From Gemmatimonadota bacterium (lineage in GTDB: Bacteria; Gemmatimonadota; Gemmatimonadetes; Gemmatimonadales; GWC2-71-9), in NCBI GenBank assembly GCA_027294455.1, contig JAPULZ010000253.1, positions 1 to 34,416 of the forward strand: a stretch of 34,416 nt of DNA, given 5' to 3'. Of this stretch, positions 26,363 through 34,003 are shown in pieces (position 1 is the first letter of the stretch; each line of letters begins with the position of its first letter). The notes below the pieces were generated by a model. That model made no database searches. It saw only the letters and a list, made by a program, of their open reading frames with translations, and was not told where the DNA came from. The translations under genes and the position numbers were made by a program.

Positions 26363-26755
26363 ATGCGTCGCCCAGAGGCCGGCTTCACTTTGATAGAGCT
26401 GCTGATCGTCATCTTGATCATCGGTATCGTTGCATCGATCGTCATTCCGAAGTTCGGGAACGGCCGCGAGCGAGCCTATCTGGCCACGATGAAAGGCGAC
26501 CTGCGCAACCTCGCCGTGTCACAAGAAGCGTACTTCTACGACAACTCTGGGTATTACGACGGGCCGCTACCGAAAGCGGAGTTCACGCACGATCCGTCCC
26601 CAGGCGTGACCCTCACCCTGCAGGACGTCACACCCGGTGGATGGGCTGCCACGGCCACGCATATCGGGCTCCTAAAGAAGTGCACGATCTATCTCGGCGT
26701 CGCGCCCCCGCTTGCCCCCGCCACGAGCCAGGGAGAGCCCAAGTGTGAGCTATAG
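26363..26755 (+). CDS. Type IV pilin (third tandem copy)
   Basis: A 130-residue prepilin. The ATG at 26363 follows AAGGAG (26351-26356) and yields the leader MRRPEAG; an upstream in-frame ATG at 26303 has no ribosome site. Cleavage before FTLIELLIVILIIGIV gives Phe+1 and Glu+5. The conserved block KFGNGRERAYLATMKGDLRNLAVSQEAYF and the GVTLTLQDVTPGGWAATATH block match the second pilin. The C-terminal Cys pair is KKCTIYL and KCEL. The cluster ends 26 bases later in a terminator, so the three pilins form one transcription unit apart from the minor-pilin genes. Confidence 0.92.
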   Translation: MRRPEAGFTLIELLIVILIIGIVASIVIPKFGNGRERAYLATMKGDLRNLAVSQEAYFYDNSGYYDGPLPKAEFTHDPSPGVTLTLQDVTPGGWAATATHIGLLKKCTIYLGVAPPLAPATSQGEPKCEL

Positions 26756-26780
26756 TGAGCGCATCGGGAGGAACCAGGCG

Positions 26781-26808
26781 GCGGCCGATTTCGGGCCGTC
26801 TTTTTTTT
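26781..26808 (+). terminator. Rho-independent terminator after the pilin cluster
   Basis: CGGCC (26782-26786), loop GATTTCG, GGCCG (26794-26798), then TC and eight T (26801-26808). It separates the pilins from the pilV-like gene. Confidence 0.85.
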
Positions 26809-26904
26809 GTCCGCGAATCAAGAATTTCGGTCACGACTCGCGTTGTTTGGGTGACGGCTCCCGCGCTGCTCGGCCGTAGTCTGGATTGATTCCTCACAGG
26901 CTGG

Positions 26905-27264
26905 GTGATCGTGCATGGCAACCGTGAGCATGGCTCCACCATCATCGAGGCGGTCTTCGCCGTGACGCTGTTGAGCGTTGGCTTCCTGGCGGTGGCCTCG
27001 TCGGCGGCGTGGATGACTCGCATGGTGGGGCAGGGGCGGCGCTCGGGTCGTGTGGCGGTGTTGGCGCAGACGAAGCTCGAATCACTCTGGGCGGACGCGT
27101 GTGCCGGTCCCGCGCCGGGCGACTCGAGCGTCGGCCCCCTGGTACTGTCCTGGCGGGTGACACGGACGGGCTCCCTGGTCGAGCTGCAAGCGAGGCTGTC
27201 CTCGCCGGCACTTTCAGGCGCCGCAGTGGACACGTTCCTGGCGGCGCGATCGTGTCCTCGGTGA
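26905..27264 (+). CDS. PilV/GspI-like minor pilin
   Basis: A 119-residue prepilin-like protein. The likely start is a GTG at 26905; a GTG at 26911 would shorten the leader by two residues. After a short leader ending in HG comes STIIEAVFAVTLLSVGFLAV, with Glu+5 and a hydrophobic helix of normal length. Then comes a small domain with a Cys pair (ADACAG, ARSCPR). This fits PilV-type minor pilins, which join PilW and PilX to prime and cap the fibre. It opens a three-gene run, and the following gene overlaps its stop codon. Only 95 bases follow the terminator upstream, with no clear promoter. Gene name is by position and domain, not residue-level similarity. Confidence 0.75.
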   Translation: MIVHGNREHGSTIIEAVFAVTLLSVGFLAVASSAAWMTRMVGQGRRSGRVAVLAQTKLESLWADACAGPAPGDSSVGPLVLSWRVTRTGSLVELQARLSSPALSGAAVDTFLAARSCPR

Positions 27265-28094
27265 GCTACGGCTTTTCCCTGCTGGAAACGCTGGTGGCCC
27301 TCGTGTTGGGCGCCACCGTAGCGATCGCTGTCTTCGGCGTCGTGGCCATGCACCGGGCGGTGTATCTGCACGGTGTACACCACGTCCAGACGGCGGCGAC
27401 GGTTCGGTCCGCCGCTGCCCTGGTGGCGGCGGAGCTGCGAGGTCTGGATCCCGCCGGCGGCGACCTGATGGAGATGGCGCCCATGTCGATCACCTACCGG
27501 GCAGGACGAAGTCTCTACTTCACGTGCCGCGAGCCGGATCCCGCGAGGCGTAGCATCACGGTGGGGTCGAGTTTCCACGGCATGCGGGCGCTGGATGCCG
27601 ATCTGGATTCGCTCCTCGTGTACCTGCCGGCCGAACCGGCCTCGAACCGGCCGGCCGGGTGGGTTCCCGCTGATTTGCGGCGCGTCGTCTGGGGGAACCG
27701 CTGTCCCGGCGCGGCCCCGAGCCTGACCTTGAAGATGGGGGGGATCGAGGAGCGCGTCGTGGCTGCCGTGGGGATGGGCTCTCCGGTCCGGGGTGTCTCG
27801 GTGTGGCAGATGCGAGGGTATCGGGACTCGCGGGGCCAGTGGTGGTTGGGGATGCGGCGGCTTCGGAAGGGTGGGGGCCGGCTTCCTCCCACCCAGCCGG
27901 TGCTCGGCCCAGTGGCTCCCGGGGGGATCGAGTTCCGCTACTACGGCAGGGGCGGCGTCCGGGCTGATGGTCGACAAACTGTTGTAAGTATTGGACTTAC
28001 GATAACGCCCGAGGCTTCCCGACGCCTCCGATCCGGCAGGGCGGTGCTACCGGTCTCGCTTCGGGTGGCGTTGCGTGGCGCTCGCGGGTCCTGA
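27261..28094 (+). CDS. PilW-like minor pilin
   Basis: About 277 residues. The GTG at 27261 overlaps the preceding stop (GTGA) and gives the leader MSYG; a GTG at 27252 is an alternative. Cleavage before FSLLETLVALVLGATVAIAVF gives Phe+1 and Glu+5. The rest is a larger domain than in pilins, as usual for PilW, with Arg-rich stretches and a C-terminal strand-rich part (VVSIGLTITPE, LPVSLRVALRG). Two cysteines are seen (FTCREPD, NRCPGA). It overlaps or abuts both neighbours, so pilV-, pilW- and pilX-like genes are one unit. Confidence 0.75.
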   Translation: MSYGFSLLETLVALVLGATVAIAVFGVVAMHRAVYLHGVHHVQTAATVRSAAALVAAELRGLDPAGGDLMEMAPMSITYRAGRSLYFTCREPDPARRSITVGSSFHGMRALDADLDSLLVYLPAEPASNRPAGWVPADLRRVVWGNRCPGAAPSLTLKMGGIEERVVAAVGMGSPVRGVSVWQMRGYRDSRGQWWLGMRRLRKGGGRLPPTQPVLGPVAPGGIEFRYYGRGGVRADGRQTVVSIGLTITPEASRRLRSGRAVLPVSLRVALRGARGS

Positions 28095-28095
28095 C

Positions 28096-29145
28096 GTGGG
28101 ATCGGCCTGCCTGACGGGAGGCCGGGGGAGTGCCGACACCCGGGGCGCCGCCCTGCCCGTGGTGGTGTACGGACTGGCCATCGTGGGAGCGCTCGCGGCG
28201 GCGTCGTTCTGGATGCTTCTCCTCGATCGACGCGCCGGGATCGCCACCATCGCGTTGCAAAAGGCGGTGGGTGAGGCGGAACGCGCCGCGCTGGCGCCCC
28301 TGGAGTCCTGGTCGGCGGCTCGCTACAACTCGATGCCCGTGGGATCGAACCTCGAGCACACGGGGCCCAGAGGGAAGCGGGTGACCACGGTTCGCCGCGT
28401 GAGCCTCACCCTCTTCGAGGTGATCGGGACCGGTTTCGCCGGAGGCGAAACCGTGGTCCAGCGGGTCGGCCTACTGGTTCAACTCCCGTCCCCGGTGGAA
28501 ATCCCACCGGGCCCGCTGGTGACTGCCGGGTCGGTGACGGCGGACACCCGGGTGCGGATCCGGGTCCCGGACGGTTCCCCGGGGGAGGAAATTTGCTCTC
28601 CGGGCGACAGCCGATTGGGGAGCCTTGCCGATGCACCCGCCGGCGAGGCGGCGACGAATCGATTCGAGGACATGGCGGCGTGGGTCTTGCTTGCGAACAA
28701 AGTCGTGCCGCCGGGCCGGTATGTTGGCCTTCGCCCGTCCCACACGGGCCGGTCGTGCCACCTGCAGGACATTCGAAATTGGGGAGCCCCCGACGTGCGG
28801 GGATCCCCCTGTCTCCACTACCGGCCGGTAATTCTGGTCCCTGGCGACTTGGACCTCACCGGGGGTGTAGGACAGGGGGTCTTGATCGTCGAGGGCAGTT
28901 TGCGGTTGGGTGGTGACTTCACCTTTGCGGGTCTCATCCTGGTGGGCGGCGATCTGCGGATTTGGGGGGGTGGGGCGCACGTGGTCGGGACCATTCAGGT
29001 GGGTGGCCCCTGGGGCGGGGTCAGCACCCATTTGGAGGGCGAGGTCCGGATCGACTACGCCCCGTGCCTGGTGCGGCGGGCCATGATCGCGGCCGGCCGG
29101 GCGACCCCTCTCCCGAGCCGCGCTTGGTTCTACCCCATGAAGTGA
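28096..29145 (+). CDS. PilX-like protein with a beta-repeat C-terminal region
   Basis: About 349 residues from a GTG at 28096, one base after the previous stop; a GTG at 28075 is an alternative. The N terminus (DTRG then AALPVVVYGLAIVGALAAASF) looks like the PilX N-terminal helix. It lacks Glu+5 (Val instead) and has Pro at +4, so normal processing is uncertain. The C-terminal third has short beta-repeats with a gly-rich pitch (GDLDLTGG, VLIVEGSLRLGGDFTF, GLILVGGDLRIWGG). This looks like a right-handed beta-solenoid rather than a pilin head. It could be a pilus-tip or adhesive subunit. I do not recognise a precise family; the PilX name rests on N terminus and position. Confidence 0.6.
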   Translation: MGSACLTGGRGSADTRGAALPVVVYGLAIVGALAAASFWMLLLDRRAGIATIALQKAVGEAERAALAPLESWSAARYNSMPVGSNLEHTGPRGKRVTTVRRVSLTLFEVIGTGFAGGETVVQRVGLLVQLPSPVEIPPGPLVTAGSVTADTRVRIRVPDGSPGEEICSPGDSRLGSLADAPAGEAATNRFEDMAAWVLLANKVVPPGRYVGLRPSHTGRSCHLQDIRNWGAPDVRGSPCLHYRPVILVPGDLDLTGGVGQGVLIVEGSLRLGGDFTFAGLILVGGDLRIWGGGAHVVGTIQVGGPWGGVSTHLEGEVRIDYAPCLVRRAMIAAGRATPLPSRAWFYPMK

Positions 29146-29200
29146 TGTAAGTCACTGCACACAAGAGACTTGTGGCTGCTGGTTTAAAGTATGTTGGAGC

Positions 29201-29229
29201 TTGACAAAAATTCGGGCTGTTGATACTGT
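29201..29229 (+). promoter_or_regulatory. Candidate housekeeping promoter of pilMNOPQ
   Basis: TTGACA (29201-29206), 17 bases, TACTGT (29224-29229). The -35 is perfect and the -10 weak. The pairing of TTGACA with an ATACT-containing -10 region is the same as at 7524-7551. Transcription would begin about 35-40 bases before the pilM ATG. Confidence 0.5.
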
Positions 29230-29273
29230 ATGAGCCCCATTTACCTACTTATCTCCTTACGCCGTGGGAACCT

Positions 29274-30308
29274 ATGGCTTTTGGGTTCGGGAAAAAAGGA
29301 TCGACGGTTGGACTCGACATCGGCAGCGGGTTGATCAAACTCGTGGTCATCGAGCACGGCGGCGGGATGCCCGAACTGACGCGGGTGGTCATGACGCCCG
29401 TGTTGGCCGACGCCATCGTCGAAGGTGAGGTGATGGACCCGGCGGTCGTGTCGGAAGCGATCAAGGGGTTGTGTACCGGGTTGAAAACGAAAAAAGTCGT
29501 CGTTGCCGTGGGCGGCCGCGACGTGATCGTGAAAAAGATCCAGGTCGATCGCATGAAGGACAGCGATGCGGCCGAAGTCGTGCGGTGGGAAGCGCAACAG
29601 CACGTGCCGTTCGACATCGAGGGCGTGGAGTTGGATTTCCAGGTGCTCGATCCCGAGGGCGACGGGTTGCAGATGGAGGTGCTGCTCGTGGCGGCCAAGC
29701 GGGAACTTGTGGAGAGCAAGATGACGTTGTTGGCCGACGCGGGATTGCAGGCGGAGAGGGTGGACGTCGACGCATTTGCCCTGCACAACGCGTTCGAGTT
29801 GAACTATCCCGAGGCTATGGAGGGCGTGGTCACGATGGTCAACATCGGCCACGAAGTCACCAACGTGAATATCGTCCAGGATGGCATTCCCCTGCTCACG
29901 CGAGATCTGAACGTGGGGACGCGCAAGTTCCGGGAGGATCTGCAACGCGACCTGGGCCTGTCGGCGGAAGATGCCGAGAGTATTCTGGTGTCGGGCGAGC
30001 CTCGTCCCGAACTCGCGCGGTACGTAGATGCCCGCGGCGACGAAATCGCCGTCGGCGTCGAACGCGCCGCGGCGTTTCTCCAGGCGGCAACCCGCGACGC
30101 CGCCGGCCTTAAGCAGCTGTACGTGTCGGGCGGGGGCGCGCGGATCAATGGATTGGCCGCCGCGCTAAGCAGCCGGCTCGGCGTGCCCGCGCAGGTCGCC
30201 AATCCGTTGCAGCGGTTGCGTGTACGGAACGACGTGTTCGAGACGTTGGATGTAGATCAAATCGCCCCGTTGCTCATGCAGAGCATCGGCATGGCACTTC
30301 GGACGTAG
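29274..30308 (+). CDS. pilM: Actin-like type IV pilus assembly protein PilM
   Basis: A 344-residue protein from the ATG at 29274 (MAFGFGKKGSTVG); a longer in-frame start at 29220 lies inside the promoter region. Actin-fold nucleotide motifs are present: GLDIGSGLIKLVVIE near the N terminus, VVAVGGRDVIVKKIQ, EAQQHVPFDIEGVELDFQVL, VTMVNIGHEVTNVNIV and a C-terminal SGGGARINGLAAALSSRL. PilM sits on the cytoplasmic face and binds the N-terminal tail of PilN, linking the motor to the alignment complex. It heads the pilMNOPQ order used across many phyla. Its -35 element is shared with pilB. Confidence 0.95.
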   Translation: MAFGFGKKGSTVGLDIGSGLIKLVVIEHGGGMPELTRVVMTPVLADAIVEGEVMDPAVVSEAIKGLCTGLKTKKVVVAVGGRDVIVKKIQVDRMKDSDAAEVVRWEAQQHVPFDIEGVELDFQVLDPEGDGLQMEVLLVAAKRELVESKMTLLADAGLQAERVDVDAFALHNAFELNYPEAMEGVVTMVNIGHEVTNVNIVQDGIPLLTRDLNVGTRKFREDLQRDLGLSAEDAESILVSGEPRPELARYVDARGDEIAVGVERAAAFLQAATRDAAGLKQLYVSGGGARINGLAAALSSRLGVPAQVANPLQRLRVRNDVFETLDVDQIAPLLMQSIGMALRT

Positions 30309-30326
30309 GCCGGGAGGCGTAACGGC

Positions 30327-31016
30327 ATGAAGATCAAGATCAATCTTCTCCCCGGTGGCAAGAAGAAAAAGCACGGGGGCGGGGGCCTCAAGATGCCCGA
30401 CTTCGGGGCGTTTGTATCGAAGGTCAAAGATCCGCTGCTGCTCGGCGCCGTCGCCTCGTGGATTCTGGTGGCCGTTTTCATGGGCGGGATCTGGTCGATG
30501 ACCAATGCCAAGATTGCGTCCCTCACACCGGCGTTGGAAGAATGGCGGCGTCAAGGGCGGAATTTCGAGCAGATGATCGAGGAGAAGGATCACCAGACGG
30601 TGTTGCGCGATTCGCTCCGCATCGAGCTGCGTGCGATTCGCGAGATCGACGGTGATCGGTATGTCTGGCCCCATATCATGGACGAGATCTCGAGAGCGAT
30701 GCCGGAGTTCACCTGGATCGTCTCGCTCGATGCCGTGGTGCAGCAGGACATCGTTCGCGACGACGGCACCGTGGTCCCGGCGCCGACCAAGTTCAGCATC
30801 GACGGCCGCACGTCGAACATTCAGGCGTTTACGCGTTTCTTGACGCAGCTCGGCGATTCCCCGTGGCTGACCGACATCCAAACCGGCGGGACGTCGACCG
30901 TGGTCGAGGGAAACCGCAACGTGACGTCATTCCGCATCGAGGGAACGTTCCACCGCGCGGATTCGGCGTTCATTCAGACAGTGCCCGTGACGGACATCAC
31001 GCTCCAGGGAGGCTGA
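30327..31016 (+). CDS. pilN: Type IV pilus alignment protein PilN
   Basis: A 229-residue bitopic inner-membrane protein. The cytoplasmic N terminus begins MKIKINLLPGGKKKK, whose INLLP motif (residues 5-9) is the known PilM-binding element. One membrane helix (about 36-58) leads to a periplasmic coiled coil (about 65-110) and a ferredoxin-like fold (about 115-225). It starts 18 bases after pilM and ends one base before pilO. PilN and PilO form a heterodimer that links PilM in the cytoplasm to PilP and the secretin. The length is a little above the usual for Pseudomonas. Confidence 0.92.
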   Translation: MKIKINLLPGGKKKKHGGGGLKMPDFGAFVSKVKDPLLLGAVASWILVAVFMGGIWSMTNAKIASLTPALEEWRRQGRNFEQMIEEKDHQTVLRDSLRIELRAIREIDGDRYVWPHIMDEISRAMPEFTWIVSLDAVVQQDIVRDDGTVVPAPTKFSIDGRTSNIQAFTRFLTQLGDSPWLTDIQTGGTSTVVEGNRNVTSFRIEGTFHRADSAFIQTVPVTDITLQGG

Positions 31017-31017
31017 C

Positions 31018-31635
31018 ATGGCGATGACGCAAAAAGAGAGACAGCAGGTTCTCGGCTTGCTGATTGCGATTGCCTTAGCGGGTGCGGTCGGTTTTTGGGT
31101 GTATTGGCGTACACCGAAGGAGCTGGAAGCGCAGGTCATGCAGATGGAGATGGATTCGCTGCGCGCCAAGGTCGATTCTGCCAAAGTGGATCTCCAGCAG
31201 GGGACGGTGGAATCGCTGCGGTTGGCCGTCACGCAGTTCGAAGGGGCCCTCAGCGTGATGCGGGAGCTCGTGCCCACAGGCAATGAGATCGTGCGCCTGA
31301 TCGACAGCATTTCCACCCGCGCGACGCGGCGCGGGGTGCGGCTGGCCAGCTTCAACCCGATCGGCGCTGACGAGTTCCAGCCGCCGTTCCAGGTGCAGCG
31401 ATACTCGCTGGTCGTGCTCGGGCCGTACGATCACATTGGCGAGTTTCTGTCCGATGTCGCGTCGTTGCGGCGCATAATGGTGCCGTACGCTGTGCAGATG
31501 CAGCCAGCCAGCGCGTCCGATATCGCCGGGATGATCATTGAAGAAGGCCTGACCTATCTACGTGTGACGTTGAGCATCAAGACCTTCGTGCAGGTGGAAC
31601 TTGACGAGTTCGGAAATGCGGTCGGCGGTGCGTAA
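31018..31635 (+). CDS. pilO: Type IV pilus alignment protein PilO
   Basis: A 205-residue bitopic protein with a short cytoplasmic tail, one membrane helix (about 11-30) and a periplasmic coiled coil (about 35-85). A compact domain follows, with FQVQRYSLVVLGPYDHIGEFLSDVASLRR, the typical PilO/GspM-like stretch. It starts one base after the pilN stop, and the pilP-like lipoprotein gene begins within its last 20 bases. Together with PilN it forms the periplasmic stalk of the alignment complex. Confidence 0.92.
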   Translation: MAMTQKERQQVLGLLIAIALAGAVGFWVYWRTPKELEAQVMQMEMDSLRAKVDSAKVDLQQGTVESLRLAVTQFEGALSVMRELVPTGNEIVRLIDSISTRATRRGVRLASFNPIGADEFQPPFQVQRYSLVVLGPYDHIGEFLSDVASLRRIMVPYAVQMQPASASDIAGMIIEEGLTYLRVTLSIKTFVQVELDEFGNAVGGA

Positions 31636-32101
31636 CCTTTCGGTCTGGGGTGGCATGTTGGCCGGCTCGTTGACGGCGTGCACCTCGTTCGGTGCTGGGG
31701 ATGTGGCCCTTCCCGATACCACCAGTACGGGCGCCGTCGCCGCGGTCCAGCCGGTGGTGGAAGAGCAGGATGAGTCCCTCCACCGCGAAGTGTTCATGTA
31801 TCGCGGGGCAGATCGTGACCCGTTCCGGTCGCTCGCCACCAGCGGTCCCGAGCTGCGTCCGTTTCTCGAGGACTTACGCGTCACGTCGATTATTTTCGAC
31901 GCCAGGTATCCCGCGCGGAGCGTGGCCGTGTTGCTCGACATGGACGCGGGGCAGCGGTACAGCGTGCGCGTGGATGATGAGTTCGGACGGTTGAGGGTGT
32001 TTGAGATTCGCGAATATGAGGTGGTGATAACCATTGAAGACTTTGGCGCAGCGCGGCAGGTCGTACTATCGATCCGGCGGCGCCAGGGGGGGAACCCATG
32101 A
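31616..32101 (+). CDS. pilP: PilP-like inner-membrane lipoprotein
   Basis: A 161-residue protein from an ATG at 31616 (MRSAVRNLSV); an in-frame start at 31601 would add five residues. A lipoprotein signal ends in LTAC, so it is likely lipid-anchored. A low-complexity linker leads to the PilP-type core: YRGADRDPFRSL, then a small beta domain (LRVTSIIFDARYPARSVAVLLD, GQRYSVRVDDEFG). PilP bridges PilN-PilO to the N domains of PilQ. The start overlaps pilO by 20 bases and the end overlaps pilQ (ATGA). Naming is from position, lipobox and the DPF motif; residue-level similarity to PilP is low, as usual outside Proteobacteria. Confidence 0.82.
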   Translation: MRSAVRNLSVWGGMLAGSLTACTSFGAGDVALPDTTSTGAVAAVQPVVEEQDESLHREVFMYRGADRDPFRSLATSGPELRPFLEDLRVTSIIFDARYPARSVAVLLDMDAGQRYSVRVDDEFGRLRVFEIREYEVVITIEDFGAARQVVLSIRRRQGGNP

Positions 32102-33933
32102 AGCGCTCTTGGATAGTTGCTGCTCTTGGACTTGCTGTTGCATTTCCGCCGGCCGCAGCCGGACAGGGCGCTGCCGCCACCGGCGATGTGACCGCGATTA
32201 GCGTGCTTCCCAGTCCCGGCAGTGCCGTGGTCGTTGTGGATGTGCGTGGCGCGGTCAATATCAAAGATTTCACGCTCGTGGGTCCGCCGCGGCTGGTCAT
32301 CGACGTCGAAGGCGCGCGGCTGAAGATTCCCGGCGTGCTGTACGACGAAATGAATCGCGGGGGCATCCTCGGTATCCGCTACTCGCAGTTCCGCCCCGAC
32401 GTGGTCCGGGTTGTCCTCGAGCTGGAATATCTCCGCGATTATGAGCTCGAGTACGTGGACGAGGCCATTCGTATTGCGTTCAGCACCGATCAGTTCTTCC
32501 CGGCGTGGTCCTCCGGAGAGCCGCCGGTGATGGCGTCCCTGGTGCGGGAGTCCCCGGTCGAAAATGTCGCCGCCCCTGCGGGCAGCACGAATCTCGCCCA
32601 GGTCGTGCAACAGCAGGCCGACCGCATCACCGTCACCTGGGACTCGGCGTCGATCGCCGACGTCATGGCCGGGTTCGCGGAATTCAGCGGCCGGTCGATT
32701 CTCCTGGGTCAGACCGATCCGCTATTCATTTGGGCCGAGATCAAAGACCAACCTTGGGACGTGGCCCTCAACGAGGTGCTGAACGTCAACGGTCTGGTTG
32801 CGGAGGAAGACCCGGCGACGGGCATCATCAGCATCATGAGCATGGAAGCGCTGGCGATTCGCGACACGCTCGAGCAGCGGCAGACGGTGATCATGCAGAT
32901 CAACTTCAAGCGGGCGACCGGCATGGTTCCGGTGTTGCTGGCCACCATGGAGCAGCGTGGTGGCCGGGTAATCGCGGACTCATTGACGAACCAATTGATC
33001 ATCACCGATGCGATAAGCCGTATCGACGAAGACACCGCGCTCGTACGGCAGTTGGACATTCCCACGCCGCAGGTATCGATACAGGCGAAGCTGATCTTCG
33101 TCGATCGAACGTCCATCGAGCAGCTTGGTGTCCAGTATGACCTTGGGAACAGCAAGCATTTCTTCAATCGGCTCGTTCAACGTCCGGATCCCAGTTCGTT
33201 CGTCGGAATAGATACGGACGGGGATGGTGTGGATGACGCGTTGGTGGCCGAAGATACGTTCAATCCAAACATCAATGTCATCGACTTGGGGGGCAACGCC
33301 CTGGCGGCCATCGGGAACGCGAGTGCCATCCTGCCAAGCCCGGCTCTCGAGCTGATCTTCTCGACGGCCATCGGCAACTTCAACCTGACGGCTTTCGTGA
33401 GTGCGCTGCAGGAGGTTCAGTTGGCCGACCTGCAGGCCGAGCCGCTGATTACGACTGCGGACAACACCGAAGCACAGATCCTCGTCGGTGAGCGCACACC
33501 GATCCGCGTGATCGATGCCGGTGCGCAGACTCAAACGGGAGCAGGCAACGCGGGTCCCGTGGCGACGATCGAGTTCGAAGAGACAGGTATTCGGTTGAAA
33601 GTCACCCCGCACGTGACGAACACCGGCCAGGTCCTCATGCGCCTGACGGCCGAAAACTCGTCCATCCGTGAAGCACCGTCCGACATCGGCTTCACGTTGC
33701 AGACCCAATTGGCCACCAATGAGATCCTCGTCAATGACGGCGAAACCATGGTCATTGCGGGACTTACTGTGACTCAGGTCACGGTGGCCAAGAGCGGAAT
33801 TCCCTTTCTTGTAGACCTACCGATTGTAGGTCGGCTCTTCGGGTTCACATCGCGACGGGAGCAGAGGCGTGACTTGCTGATCTTGGTGACGCCCACCGTC
33901 GTGTACGATCCGCGGAACCTCGGCGGACGATAG
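32098..33933 (+). CDS. pilQ: Type IV pilus secretin PilQ
   Basis: A 611-residue secretin; the ATG at 32098 overlaps the pilP stop. The signal peptide is MKRSWIVAALGLAVAFPPAA, with cleavage near AAAG then Gln23. One AMIN domain (about 30-125, peptidoglycan-linked) is followed by N0/STN (about 180-240; ILLGQTDPLFIWAEIKDQPWDVALNEVL) and an N1-like domain (about 260-345). The secretin core (about 345-605) has ALQEVQLADLQAEPLITTADN, IEFEETGIRLKVTPHVT and DLPIVGRLFGFTSRREQRRDLLILVTP. It would form the outer-membrane pore through which the pilus passes. A single AMIN domain is fewer than in some Proteobacteria. An insert with DTDGDGVDD (about 375-385) resembles a calcium-binding loop. Confidence 0.95.
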   Translation: MKRSWIVAALGLAVAFPPAAAGQGAAATGDVTAISVLPSPGSAVVVVDVRGAVNIKDFTLVGPPRLVIDVEGARLKIPGVLYDEMNRGGILGIRYSQFRPDVVRVVLELEYLRDYELEYVDEAIRIAFSTDQFFPAWSSGEPPVMASLVRESPVENVAAPAGSTNLAQVVQQQADRITVTWDSASIADVMAGFAEFSGRSILLGQTDPLFIWAEIKDQPWDVALNEVLNVNGLVAEEDPATGIISIMSMEALAIRDTLEQRQTVIMQINFKRATGMVPVLLATMEQRGGRVIADSLTNQLIITDAISRIDEDTALVRQLDIPTPQVSIQAKLIFVDRTSIEQLGVQYDLGNSKHFFNRLVQRPDPSSFVGIDTDGDGVDDALVAEDTFNPNINVIDLGGNALAAIGNASAILPSPALELIFSTAIGNFNLTAFVSALQEVQLADLQAEPLITTADNTEAQILVGERTPIRVIDAGAQTQTGAGNAGPVATIEFEETGIRLKVTPHVTNTGQVLMRLTAENSSIREAPSDIGFTLQTQLATNEILVNDGETMVIAGLTVTQVTVAKSGIPFLVDLPIVGRLFGFTSRREQRRDLLILVTPTVVYDPRNLGGR

Positions 33934-33940
33934 GTAGGGA

Positions 33941-33957
33941 GCGGCCATTCGGGCCGC
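33941..33957 (+). other. Hairpin after pilQ without a T tract
   Basis: GCGGCC (33941-33946), loop ATTCG, GGCCGC (33952-33957). No T run follows, so an intrinsic terminator is unlikely; it may help mRNA stability or Rho-type ending. Confidence 0.4.
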
Positions 33958-34003
33958 CGAGCCGCCTTGGCTGGGATCTACACGACATTCAGGGATAACC
34001 GCT

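Noticed and set aside
26855-26870. Possible sigma-54 promoter before the pilV-like gene (CGGCTC-N5-CTGCT)
   Set aside because: Spacing is right, but several consensus bases fail; in GC-rich DNA such matches are expected by chance.
28964-28970. G7 run in the pilX-like gene
   Set aside because: Runs of this length are common by chance at this base composition and the tract is not near a start or promoter.
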